Shown here: in pieces, positions 51,486 through 59,085 of the stretch | Layout of the letters: every line of letters begins with the position of its first letter | How positions within the stretch are numbered: the first letter of the stretch is position 1 | Source: Microbacterium sp. Bi121 | Lineage (GTDB): Bacteria > Actinomycetota > Actinomycetes > Actinomycetales > Microbacteriaceae | Length of the DNA: 64,000 bases | Reading direction: 5' to 3' | Assembly: GCF_918698005.1 (NCBI RefSeq) | Contig: NZ_CAKKLJ010000003.1 | Location: 124,001 to 188,000, forward strand | The notes under the pieces: model-generated | What the model saw: the letters and a program-made list of their open reading frames with translations, nothing else | What the model was told of the DNA's origin: nothing | Database searches by the model: none | Made by a program: the position numbers and the translations under genes

Positions 51486-51836
51486 TCAGACCGATCGCAG
51501 CAGCCCGGCAACGCTGTCGAGCGCGCCCGGCACCAGGCGGTAGTACGCCCAGGTACCGCGCTTCTCACGAGTGAGGTAGCCGGCATCCACCAGGATGCGC
51601 AGGTGGTGAGACACGGTCGACTGCTGGAGCCCGAGAGGTTCAGTGAGGTCGCAAACGCAGGCCTCGGCGTCGGCGTGTGCGGCGACCATCGACAGCAGTC
51701 GCAGCCGGGCCGGATCGGCCAGTGCCTTGATCGCGCCCGATAGGCGCGTGGCGTTCTCGACGGTGATCGGCGAGGTGGTGAGCGGCGAACAGCACGCCGC
51801 CACGTCGCGCACGGGAAGGAGGTCAGCCAAGGTCAC
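51486..51836 (-). CDS. ArsR family repressor, As(III)-type
   Basis: A 116-residue winged-helix repressor. C15 and C16 near the N-terminus plus C60/C62 in ACVCDL match the three-thiolate arsenite site known from Corynebacterium ArsR1, where Cys15, Cys16 and Cys55 bind As(III). The DNA-binding helix is LGLQQSTVSHHLRILVDAGYL. The start is a GTG. There is no arsenite permease or arsenate reductase gene nearby: the only divergent unit is the 15-codon minigene at 51925. Antimonite or another thiophilic metal is an alternative ligand. Confidence 0.87.
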   Translation of the reverse strand: MTLADLLPVRDVAACCSPLTTSPITVENATRLSGAIKALADPARLRLLSMVAAHADAEACVCDLTEPLGLQQSTVSHHLRILVDAGYLTREKRGTWAYYRLVPGALDSVAGLLRSV

Positions 51837-51886
51837 CAGGCCATCGTCTCACACGCATTGACAAACGTCGATGTATTGCCTCACCC

Positions 51887-51920
51887 TTAGATCGATGTTC
51901 ATCGATGAAGACGGGAGGTG
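51887..51920 (+). promoter_or_regulatory. ArsR operator and start signals of the Cys-rich minigene
   Basis: ATCGATG-TT-CATCGAT (51891-51906) is a perfect inverted repeat that abuts a -10-like TTAGAT (51887-51892). A further TCGATG lies at 51868. GGGAGGTG (51913-51920) is a strong Shine-Dalgarno. TTGACA at 51858-51863 is too far from TTAGAT to be its -35. Confidence 0.6.
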
Positions 51921-51924
51921 CGCC

Positions 51925-51972
51925 ATGTCCACGGAGGAGAACGAATGCTGCGGCGGAATTCCCTGCTGCTGA
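51925..51972 (+). CDS. 15-aa Cys-rich peptide minigene
   Basis: The frame encodes MSTEENECCGGIPCC and stops. Two Cys-Cys pairs (residues 8-9 and 14-15) are separated by GGIP. GGAGGT lies 6 nt before the ATG, the ArsR-type operator is 19 bp upstream of the start, and a hairpin begins 6 nt after the stop, so the whole unit fits in about 120 bp. If translated, the four thiols could chelate As(III) or another soft metal; the peptide would be a minimal metallothionein-like product. Alternatively it is a cysteine-sensing leader peptide. No homologue is known to me. Confidence 0.55.
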   Translation: MSTEENECCGGIPCC

Positions 51973-51978
51973 ACCTGT

Positions 51979-52008
51979 GCGGGCCCCCGCCTCGCGGTGG
52001 GGGCCCGC
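51979..52008 (+). terminator. Hairpin terminator after the minigene
   Basis: Arms GCGGGCCCCC (51979-51988) and GGGGGCCCGC (51999-52008) pair perfectly; the intervening CGC and GCG can extend the stem with one bulge. It follows the Cys-rich frame by 6 nt. The next gene has its own promoter-like element downstream. Confidence 0.7.
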
Positions 52009-52063
52009 ATGGAGTCGACGTCCAGTGGGTGACGAACGCGACGGTCGCCCGTAGGATCGAGGC

Positions 52064-52663
52064 GTGACCGGCGATGAAACCGAGAACGTTCCCGAACCGA
52101 CGACGGATGCCGCGGCAGCTGCGCCCGCGCCGGAAGCAGACCTGACGGCGAAGGCACCGCCTGCGCCACCTGTTCCCTCTGCGGTGGATCCCTACGCCGT
52201 CCCGGAGCCGGAGACGGTCGCGGTCCCCGACGCCGAAGCGGCCATCGAGGAATTCGAAGTGCCGCCGCCGCCGGCGTTCGAGTCGGCATCGCCGCCTCCG
52301 ATCCCGGAGCCCGTCATCCCGCCGTCATCGTCCGAGGACGCAGGATCGGATGCGGATGGCGCGCCTGCGCTGCGCAAGCGCCGCACCTGGGCACCGAACG
52401 ACACGTGGACCTCCGCGTCGTCCCACAAGCAGGAGGCCGTGCCGCCGACCGCTGCGCAGAAGGCTGAGATGCGCGCGGCTGCGTCACGCGCCGCGACGGC
52501 TCGCGACGAAGCGACTCGGAACTACGTCAGCCCCGCCGCAGGCGGGACCGATGGCGCCAGCTATCGCGGCTGGACCGTGGCGATCTACCTCGGGCTCGCG
52601 GTGCTGTTCTTCGGCGCCATCGGGTTCATGGTCGCCCTGGGTATCCCGGGCTCCGGCGGCTGA
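52064..52663 (+). CDS. Pro-rich protein with one C-terminal membrane helix
   Basis: A 199-residue protein not recognised. The first 100 residues are rich in Pro, Ala and Glu, with PAPPVP and VPPPPAF runs. A basic segment LRKRRTW follows near 105. A single helix (WTVAIYLGLAVLFFGAIGFMVALGI) lies at about 168-192. The N-terminus would be cytoplasmic and disordered, anchored by the C-terminal helix. The GTG lies 6 nt after TAGGAT (52052-52057), so it is probably leaderless. It could be a scaffold for SH3-like or cell-division partners; this is only a guess. Confidence 0.7.
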   Translation: MTGDETENVPEPTTDAAAAAPAPEADLTAKAPPAPPVPSAVDPYAVPEPETVAVPDAEAAIEEFEVPPPPAFESASPPPIPEPVIPPSSSEDAGSDADGAPALRKRRTWAPNDTWTSASSHKQEAVPPTAAQKAEMRAAASRAATARDEATRNYVSPAAGGTDGASYRGWTVAIYLGLAVLFFGAIGFMVALGIPGSGG

Positions 52664-52864
52664 AGCCGCGAGCATCCGACCGATCGCCGCCCGAGACGGC
52701 GATGGCAGAAGGGTTTCCCGTCTCGCGAGAGCGTGCCACCCGAGAAAACCCTCTCCTATCGGTAGCGCCCTGACGCGGCGTGGGTCCGAGCGTGCCGACG
52801 CAGGCGAAGAACGTCGGTTGCGAGTATTCACAACCGACGTTTTCCTTCTCGCCAGAATGGCGGG
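52664..52864. terminator. Intergenic region with hairpins
   Basis: This 201-bp gap between convergent genes contains AACGTCGGTTG/CAACCGACGTT (52810-52841, 10-nt loop) followed by TTCCTT, the best terminator-like element. It also contains AGGGTTT...AAACCCT arms around a TCTCGCGAGA palindrome near 52708-52757. No gene is supported. Confidence 0.6.
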
Positions 52865-53611
52865 TCAGCGGTCGTCGCGACCGCGGCTGAGCCCGGCCTC
52901 GAAGCCGCGCTCATAGGCGCCCCGCGCGAACCGCGCGAACCGCGCTCCGCCGTGGTCGCGACCGTTGTGACCGTGACCGTTGTGGCAATGACCGGCGTGT
53001 CCGTAACTGCCGTGCGGGGTGTGACCGTGGTGGCCGCGACCCTCGCCGTGAGCGAATGGGTGCCTGTCGTGACGGCACTCACCGCGCTCGTCGAAGCCAC
53101 GTCCTTCGAAGTCGGGCGCGCCGTGCCCGGCGTGTTCGTGCTCGAATCCGCGCGGGCCGAATCCGTGACGGCCGAAACCGTGACGATGCCCGCCGCCGCG
53201 GGGCAGTGGCGTGTTCTCGTCCCAGCCGAATGCGCGGGCGAGCTGCTCGAGCGTCGCGATCGTGGTGGCGAGATCCTCGGCGGGAACCGCGTCGGCGACC
53301 TTCGCACGGATGCCCTCGACGATGCCGCCCAGGCGCTCCTTGGCGTCACGGCCTTCGTCGGTGAGGGCCCAACTGCCATCGGCATCCGTCACCCAACCGA
53401 GCTCGATGAGTCGGCTCAACTTGTGCACCGGCAACGGACGGGCGTCGGGCTCGACGGTGCTGGCGACGCGGTTCAGCATCCGCCAGTCGCGACGCGTGAC
53501 CCCGAAGGATTCGAAGGCTGTGGCGAACTCGGCCGCCATGAGGCGGTCGACGGCCTTGAGCCAGTATCCGAAGGGGCGGGGGCTCTGTTCGTTGTTCTCA
53601 GTGGTGTTCAT
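52865..53611 (-). CDS. MarR-type regulator with His-rich C-terminus
   Basis: A 248-residue protein. Residues 15-130 form a MarR-like winged helix (YWLKAVDRLMAAEFATAFESFGVTRRDWRMLNRVA, then LSRLIELGWVTDADGSWALTDEGRDAKERL). Residues 142-220 contain 19 histidines and two cysteines, in runs such as HRHGFGRHGFG and GHAGHCHNGHGHNGRDH. The tail is predicted to be disordered and to bind Ni, Zn, Cu or Co. The ATG at 53611 is chosen because it matches the winged-helix start and has AAGGA upstream. It is divergent from a second His-rich MarR gene. Confidence 0.75.
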   Translation of the reverse strand: MNTTENNEQSPRPFGYWLKAVDRLMAAEFATAFESFGVTRRDWRMLNRVASTVEPDARPLPVHKLSRLIELGWVTDADGSWALTDEGRDAKERLGGIVEGIRAKVADAVPAEDLATTIATLEQLARAFGWDENTPLPRGGGHRHGFGRHGFGPRGFEHEHAGHGAPDFEGRGFDERGECRHDRHPFAHGEGRGHHGHTPHGSYGHAGHCHNGHGHNGRDHGGARFARFARGAYERGFEAGLSRGRDDR

Positions 53612-53700
53612 GAGAGAAGTCCTTTGCTTGTAACTGTGCATGTATATGTAGTGTGACATGCAATGTGGATCCATGTCAAGTCGCATGTAAAGTTGAGTTC
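53612..53700. promoter_or_regulatory. Divergent His-rich MarR promoter region
   Basis: The 89-bp gap is AT-richer than its surroundings. It holds repeated CATGT half-sites: GCATGT (53638), ACATGC (53656), and the inverted pair TGACATG (53654-53660)/CATGTCA (53672-53678), plus GCATGT (53683). TAAAGT (53688-53693) lies 7 nt before the plus-strand GTG start. Both regulators may bind here. Confidence 0.5.
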
Positions 53701-54282
53701 GTGAGCAACGAGAATCCCGACCCGGCAGAAGCCATCGCGCACGCCCTTTCGCGCCTGCGCGGGCGGCGCTCCTTCGGCCCGCGCGCGCATGGGCATGGGC
53801 ACGGGCACGGCGGTCCGCACGGCGAGCATGGCCCGCATGAGCACGGGACCCATGAGCACGACCGGGGATTCCGCGGTGCGCCAGGATTCGGTCCGGGAAT
53901 CGGCGCGCCGCCGTGGGCCGGCGTGACCGGCGGCCCAGGAGGTCGCCTGGGGGGCCCGGCGTGGATCCGGATGCTGGACGCTCTCGCCGCGGCATCCGAA
54001 CCGCTGAGCGTCAGCGCGCTCGGCGAGGCGATCGGCGTCGACCAGCCGCGGGCATCACGACTCGTGCAGCAGGGCGTTCAGCGCGGACTCGTGCAGCGCG
54101 AGGCCGACCCGGAGGACGGCCGCCGCACACGCATCGCGCTCACCGATGAGGGGCGCCGCATCGCGCGGGGCATGCGCGGCGAACGGCGTGAGGTGCTCTC
54201 TAAGGCACTCGAGTCGTTCACGGACGAAGAGAAGAACGAGCTCGCCAGGCTGCTCGCCAAGCTCGCCGACAACTGGACCTGA
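53701..54282 (+). CDS. MarR-type regulator with His-rich N-terminus
   Basis: A 193-residue protein. Ten histidines lie between residues 30 and 53 (RAHGHGHGHGGPHGEHGPHEHG), followed by a Gly/Pro linker. A MarR winged helix covers about 86-190 (MLDALAAASEPLSVSALGEAIGVDQPRASRLVQQGVQRGLVQREADPEDGRRTRIALTDEGRRIA). The His-rich part is at the opposite end from that of the divergent partner. The GTG start lies 7 nt after TAAAGT with no Shine-Dalgarno. A metal-responsive role is inferred from composition only. Confidence 0.78.
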   Translation: MSNENPDPAEAIAHALSRLRGRRSFGPRAHGHGHGHGGPHGEHGPHEHGTHEHDRGFRGAPGFGPGIGAPPWAGVTGGPGGRLGGPAWIRMLDALAAASEPLSVSALGEAIGVDQPRASRLVQQGVQRGLVQREADPEDGRRTRIALTDEGRRIARGMRGERREVLSKALESFTDEEKNELARLLAKLADNWT

Positions 54283-54316
54283 TCAGAGACTGCGCCTGAT
54301 CAGAGACCGGGCCTGA

Positions 54317-55750
54317 TCAGACCCCGACGTCCTTCGGGAACCTCACGAACAGCAGCAGGATCAGGCCGAGGAGCAGGATCAGCCCGATTCCGAGCACGCC
54401 GTATACGATCCCGCCGAACCACATCAGGAACAGCGACCAGGCCAGCGGCGACAGGAACGAGGCCACGCGTCCCGTCGTCGCGTACAGGCCGAAGATCTCG
54501 CCCTGCTGACTCGGCGGCGTCAACCGCGTGAGCAGGCTGCGGCTGGCGGCCTGTGTCGGTCCGACGAACGCGCACAGCAGCAGGCCGCAGATCCAGAACA
54601 CGATCGTCCCGAGGTCCTTGAGCGCGTAGACGACGAAGGCCATCGCGACCAGGCCGCTGAGGGCGATCACGATCAGGCGGCGTGGTCCGATCCTGTCGTC
54701 GAGGCGTCCGGCGAGCAGCGTCGAGATGCCGGCGACGAGGTTCGCGGCGAGGCCGAAGATGATGACCTCGAGGAAGGAGAACCCGAATCCCTGGGCCGCG
54801 AGAACGGCGCCGAACGCGAACACTCCGGCCAGCCCATCGCGGTAGACCGCCGCTGACAGCATGAACCAGAACGTCGAGCGGTTGGTGCGGAAGAGCTTCG
54901 CGATGTTCTGCGCCAGCACGACGTACGAGCGGAAGAAGCCCACCTTCTGCGAGTTGCCGTACGCGGGCGACTCGGGCACGTTGCGGAACATCGGGATCGA
55001 GAAGACGATCGTCCACACCGCGCAGATGACCGCCACGAGCTTGAAGGCGAGTGGCTCGCTCTGGCCGACGACGAACAGCACCGGGATGCACACGATCAGG
55101 GCGACGACGCCGCCGATGTACCCCAGGCCCCAGCCGAGCCCTGAGATGCGCCCGACGTTCTTCGGCGTCGAAACCTCGGAGAGCATCGCGTAGTAGCTGA
55201 CGTTGCCGATCTCGCTGACGACTGCTGCGATCGCGACGGCGAAGGCGCCGAACCAGAAGTAGCTCGGGTCGGCCTCGACGAAGAAGAGCGCGAACTGCAG
55301 CAGGGCGACGCCGATCGTCGCGCCGATCACCCACTTCTTCTTGTTGCCGCGGGCGTCGGCCTGCTGACCGAGCACGGGCGCCAGCACGAGGATCACGATG
55401 CCGGCGGCGAAGTTCGCCCATCCCCACCAGGCCGACAGGTCGGTGAGGCCCCGGCAGTAGTCCGATCCGATGTACTCGGCCTGGTTGCAGTTCATGTAGC
55501 TGCCGTCGGCGAGCAGCCCCGACGCGCGCACGTCATCGTCGAGGAACATTCGCGACGTCAGGTACAGCGCGATCCAGACGAAGGTCAGGATGACGGTGTT
55601 GAACGGCTGCAGCGCCCAGTCCCACATCGCCCAGGACACGACCTGCTTCCGCGTGGCGCTCGGCGCACCCTCGTGCTCGCGCCCGAAGGCCGTCATCGCG
55701 GCCGTGCTGATCGGCGTCTCCGCGGCAGGCCCAGCGTGCTCATCGCTCAT
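54317..55750 (-). CDS. MFS transporter, UMF1 (Atg22-like) family
   Basis: A 477-residue membrane protein with 12 predicted helices. SWAMWDWALQPFNTVILTFVWIALYL near 38-65 is the UMF1 family signature, and GIVILVLAPVLGQQADARGNKKKW near 117 and GLGWGLGYIGGVVAL near 203 also match. A loop at about 80-105 carries two cysteines (NCNQAEYIGSDYC). Bacterial members have no firm substrate. It is convergent with the His-rich MarR gene and may or may not be linked to it. Confidence 0.87.
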   Translation of the reverse strand: MSDEHAGPAAETPISTAAMTAFGREHEGAPSATRKQVVSWAMWDWALQPFNTVILTFVWIALYLTSRMFLDDDVRASGLLADGSYMNCNQAEYIGSDYCRGLTDLSAWWGWANFAAGIVILVLAPVLGQQADARGNKKKWVIGATIGVALLQFALFFVEADPSYFWFGAFAVAIAAVVSEIGNVSYYAMLSEVSTPKNVGRISGLGWGLGYIGGVVALIVCIPVLFVVGQSEPLAFKLVAVICAVWTIVFSIPMFRNVPESPAYGNSQKVGFFRSYVVLAQNIAKLFRTNRSTFWFMLSAAVYRDGLAGVFAFGAVLAAQGFGFSFLEVIIFGLAANLVAGISTLLAGRLDDRIGPRRLIVIALSGLVAMAFVVYALKDLGTIVFWICGLLLCAFVGPTQAASRSLLTRLTPPSQQGEIFGLYATTGRVASFLSPLAWSLFLMWFGGIVYGVLGIGLILLLGLILLLFVRFPKDVGV

Positions 55751-55813
55751 GCTCGAAGTCTGGCCGCGTCCGGTGAACGGTGGGTAGCGGCGCGCCGACA
55801 GCGCCCGCGAGCT

Positions 55814-56701
55814 CTACGCGTAGGACGCGGCCATGAGCTCGGCGAACAGCTCTTCCGCGTCGCACTCCACGCGGTGCCTGGCGAACCAATCGCACACGTT
55901 GACGCAATCGCGGTGCAGCAGATCCAGCCCCTGAGGGTTCGCGATGATGTCGACGATCTGCGGCAGATCGATCACCCGCACGCGCCCCTCGTGCACGAGG
56001 AGGTTGTAGGGCGACAGGTCTCCGTGCGCGAAGCCGGCGCCGGCGAAGATGTGCATGAGCTCGACGACCTGTGCGAAGCAGTCGGCGAGTTCGGTCTTGC
56101 CGCCGCGGATCTGCGCGAGGCGGGGCGCGGCCGCGCCGTCTGCGCCGATGAACTCCATCAGCACCTCGGAACCGTTGACCTGCACGGGGTAGGGGACGGG
56201 GGCCCCGAGCTCCCACATGCGGCTCAGGGCGCCGAACTCGGCGAACGACCACTCGGCCGCAGCCACCTCACGACCGAACGCCGTCTTCTTCGCCAGGGCT
56301 CGGGCGTCGCGAGACTTCTGCACGCCCCTGCCCTCGGTGTAGATGCCGGACCGATGGAAGGACCGGTGCTCAGAGCTGCGATAGCGCTTCGCCGCGAGCG
56401 GGGTGCGCGCGGTCGCGTCGCCAGGGACGGCTCGTTCGATGAGGAAGACGTCCGCCTCCTTGCCGGTCTTGAGAACGCCGAGCTCGGTGTCGATCGCGCC
56501 GGCGGAAGTCACGACCCACTCGGGCCAGGGCAGCGGACCCCGCTCAGACGGGGTGATCGCCGGCCAGGTGGTCCAGCGCTGGTCTTCGCCGGGTTCGACA
56601 TCGGCGAAGGTGATGGATTCATCGAACTCGAGCGACGGGTCAAAGGAGTGCGAGGTGTCGAAAGGGACAGAAGCGTCGAAGGACGCGAAGGGTTCAGTCA
56701 C
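55814..56701 (-). CDS. RIO-type atypical protein kinase
   Basis: About 295 residues: an acidic, Phe/Ser/Asp-rich leader of about 40 residues, then a RIO1-like kinase domain. Visible are TGKEADVFLIE (nucleotide loop, near 80), LAAKRYR (ATP lysine), FAHGDLSPYNLLVHEG (catalytic loop) and RVIDLPQIVD (metal-binding loop, with Asp followed by Leu-Pro). In archaea and eukaryotes RIO1 works in ribosome maturation; bacterial roles are unclear. The GTG at 56701 with GGAG upstream is preferred; the longer frame begins with a TTG. Confidence 0.84.
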   Translation of the reverse strand: MTEPFASFDASVPFDTSHSFDPSLEFDESITFADVEPGEDQRWTTWPAITPSERGPLPWPEWVVTSAGAIDTELGVLKTGKEADVFLIERAVPGDATARTPLAAKRYRSSEHRSFHRSGIYTEGRGVQKSRDARALAKKTAFGREVAAAEWSFAEFGALSRMWELGAPVPYPVQVNGSEVLMEFIGADGAAAPRLAQIRGGKTELADCFAQVVELMHIFAGAGFAHGDLSPYNLLVHEGRVRVIDLPQIVDIIANPQGLDLLHRDCVNVCDWFARHRVECDAEELFAELMAASYA

Positions 56702-56735
56702 GGTGGTCTGCTCCGAAAGGGAGGCCACGCGCGGA

Positions 56736-56798
56736 TCAGGAGCGGGCGGCCTCGAGGGGAAGGGTGTCGGCGAGGGGCGCGACAACGACAGTGCTCAT
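56736..56798 (-). CDS. Possible 20-codon leader ORF before the RIO kinase
   Basis: An ATG with AGGAG 8 nt upstream opens a 20-codon frame (MSTVVVAPLADTLPLEAARS) that ends 34 bp before the chosen kinase start, in a different frame. It could be a leader peptide coupled to the kinase gene. The start signal is better than that of the kinase, but nothing else supports translation. Confidence 0.35.
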   Translation of the reverse strand: MSTVVVAPLADTLPLEAARS

Positions 56799-56959
56799 GT
56801 CACGGCTCCTCTCTCGCGGACTTTCTTCCGGGGGTCCCGGCGCACGAGAGAGCTTAGGCCGACCCGTCGCGCCTGTAAAGGTTCGCGCTCCGGACGATCG
56901 GTCGGTTGCGGCGGACGCTCGGTCGGGCGCGGCATCCCCGCACCTGCGAACGTGGAACC

Positions 56960-58162
56960 ATGACAACGACCGCGCCCATCCCCGTCACCACGCCGAGCAC
57001 TGCCGAGCGCATCCGCTACGGCGCGCTCATCGTCGTGATGATGCTGAGCTTCCTCCTCGTCACGGCGGAGTTCCTTCCCAACGGCATGCTCACCGAGATG
57101 GCCGACGGCCTCGGTGTCACGCCGGGGCAGGCGGGGCAGACCGTGACGGTCACCGCGCTGGTCGGACTCATCGTCGCCCCAACGGTCGGGATGGTGTTCC
57201 CTCGTCTGGACCGTCGCTCACTGCTGGTCTGGATGGCGCTCGCCGCCGCGGCATCCAACCTCATCGTCGCGATCGCGCCGAACCTGATCCTCGTGCTGCT
57301 CGCCCGGTTCCTGCTGGGTGCGGCGCTCAGCACCTTCTGGTCGATGTCGATCACCGTCGCCGTGCGCATCGCAGGGCCCGAGCGGCTCGGCCGCGCGGTG
57401 ATGTTCACCTCGGCGGGAACCTCGCTCGCCACCGTCGCCGGAGTACCGGTGGGCGTGATGCTGAGCGAGCTGATGGACTGGCGCGCGGTGTTCGCCCTCG
57501 CCGGCATCGTCACGGGGCTCCTCGCGATCGCGCTGCGGACGATGCTGCCGCCCGTGCCGGCCGCTCAGGTGTCGAGCTTCGGACTGCTGCTCGACACGAT
57601 CCGCCGTCCTGGTGTGGGACTCGGCCTCGCCGGTCACGTGCTGGTCGTGCTCGGACATTTCCTCGCGTACACGTACATCCGTCTCGCACTCGAGCGGATG
57701 CCGGATGTCGATGGCGGCACGATCGTGCTGCTGCTGGCACTGTTCGGCATCGGCGGTCTGGTCGGCAACCTCACGATCGGCCTGATCGTGGACCGGACGT
57801 TCCGGCTCTTCGCCGTGCTCGCGCCCGCCGTGATCGCCGTCACCGTCGCTGCGACGATCCTGCTGTCGGGCTCGGTGTTCGGCGTCGGCATCGCAGTGTT
57901 CGTGTGGGGGTTCTTCTTCGCCTCGTGGCTGATCGTCGTGAACACCTGGGTGGGGCACCGGATGCCGGACCGCCTCGAGGCCGGCGGGAGCCTGGTCGTC
58001 GTCGGATTCCAGGCGGCGATCATGATCGCGGCCGGGGTCGGAGGAATCCTGGTCGACAGCATCGGGGTGGAGCCGTCGTACGGGCTCGGAGCCGCAGCGC
58101 TGGTGGTGGGAGCCGTGCTGTTCGGCGCGTCCAATCGGGCGCGCGGTGCCGGCGTCGCCTAG
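56960..58162 (+). CDS. MFS transporter, DHA1 (AraJ-like) family
   Basis: A 400-residue, 12-helix MFS protein. VTAEFLPNGMLTEMADGLGVTPGQAGQTVTV near 35-65 is typical of the AraJ/CmlA-like sugar and drug efflux branch, and GTSLATVAGVPVGVMLSELMDWRAVF near 155 is the DHA1 motif C region. Substrate unknown. It ends 4 bp into the convergent AraC gene. The 160-bp gap to the RIO kinase leader carries no recognised element. Confidence 0.87.
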   Translation: MTTTAPIPVTTPSTAERIRYGALIVVMMLSFLLVTAEFLPNGMLTEMADGLGVTPGQAGQTVTVTALVGLIVAPTVGMVFPRLDRRSLLVWMALAAAASNLIVAIAPNLILVLLARFLLGAALSTFWSMSITVAVRIAGPERLGRAVMFTSAGTSLATVAGVPVGVMLSELMDWRAVFALAGIVTGLLAIALRTMLPPVPAAQVSSFGLLLDTIRRPGVGLGLAGHVLVVLGHFLAYTYIRLALERMPDVDGGTIVLLLALFGIGGLVGNLTIGLIVDRTFRLFAVLAPAVIAVTVAATILLSGSVFGVGIAVFVWGFFFASWLIVVNTWVGHRMPDRLEAGGSLVVVGFQAAIMIAAGVGGILVDSIGVEPSYGLGAAALVVGAVLFGASNRARGAGVA

Positions 58163-59040
58163 GCCGAGACCGGCGTGCGCCCGCGCTGTCTCCAGCGCGA
58201 CGGAGCGACGCCCGTCGCCTTCCGGAACGCACGGCTGAATCCCTCGTCGGAGTTGTAGCCGAGGCGACGCGAGGTGTCCGAGACGGAGCTGCCGGCCTCC
58301 AGCATCCTCTTCGCCGACTCCATGCGCACCTCGGTGACGTAGCTCGCGGGCGAGCGGCCGAGGGTCGTGTGGAAGCGCGACGCGAACACCGATCGCGACA
58401 TGGCGCCGATGCCGGCGAGCATCTCGACCGTCCACTCGCGACCGGGCTCCTGGTGGATGGCCTCGACGACGCGGTCGAGGAAGGCGTCGCCAGTCCGCGA
58501 GGGCCAGCCCTCCGGGGCGCACCCGATCGTCGACCACGCGTGGATCACGGACTGCAGCAGGGTCGTCGCCATCATGCGGCAGATCACCAGGTCGCCGTCG
58601 CGCTCAGGCGAATGGATCGCTCCCTCCACGCCGATGTGCTGCGCGAGTGCGGCCGCAGCCGGCTCGAGCTCATCGAAGCGACGGATCCATGCGATGTCGG
58701 GGAGCAGAGCGCGCAGGTGCGCTGCTTCGTCGGCCAGTGCCAGGCGCGAGACCAGAACCCCTGCCCCGGTCGGCACGCGAAGAGTGAGCGGGCTCTGCCC
58801 AGAGACGAGAAGCACGTCGCCCGAGGAGAGGGCATCGGGATGGGCGGCACCGGTCGGCAGGTGCACGTCGCCCGCGATCACGTAGATCACCGAGAGCGCA
58901 TCGGGTTCGAGCGCGATGACCTCGTCGGCGGAGGCGAGAACGCGTATCTGCGAGCGGATGCGGATGGTGAGATCGCCCAGCAGCCGCTCCAGGGCGTCCT
59001 GCCGAGCGGCGACGGGTGCTGGCATCGCGACGAGGCTCAT
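58159..59040 (-). CDS. AraC family regulator with cupin domain
   Basis: A 293-residue regulator: cupin-like sensor domain at 25-165 (IYVIAGDVHLPTG, SGDVLLVSG) and a C-terminal AraC double helix-turn-helix at 190-285 (WTVEMLAGIGAMSRSVFASRFHTTLGRSPASYVTEVRMESAKRML, then RLGYNSDEGFSRAFRKATGVAPSRWR). The Cupin_6-type sensor is typical of regulators of MFS or dehydrogenase genes. It is convergent with the DHA1 transporter, a common pairing for regulator and efflux gene. Confidence 0.88.
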   Translation of the reverse strand: MSLVAMPAPVAARQDALERLLGDLTIRIRSQIRVLASADEVIALEPDALSVIYVIAGDVHLPTGAAHPDALSSGDVLLVSGQSPLTLRVPTGAGVLVSRLALADEAAHLRALLPDIAWIRRFDELEPAAAALAQHIGVEGAIHSPERDGDLVICRMMATTLLQSVIHAWSTIGCAPEGWPSRTGDAFLDRVVEAIHQEPGREWTVEMLAGIGAMSRSVFASRFHTTLGRSPASYVTEVRMESAKRMLEAGSSVSDTSRRLGYNSDEGFSRAFRKATGVAPSRWRQRGRTPVSA

Positions 59041-59085
59041 GGTTCAGGAAACCTGAGGTCGGCCCCGGGTATTCCAGGAGCCGCC

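Noticed and set aside
51858-51863. TTGACA as the -35 of the Cys-rich minigene
   Set aside because: Spacing to the only -10-like hexamer (TTAGAT, 51887) is 23 bp, too long for a sigma-A promoter. The hexamer may be chance.
54317-55750. UMF1 transporter as the metal transporter partner of the His-rich MarR pair
   Set aside because: It is convergent with the nearest regulator, has no CATGT sites in front of its start, and the family has no established metal substrate. Position alone is not enough.
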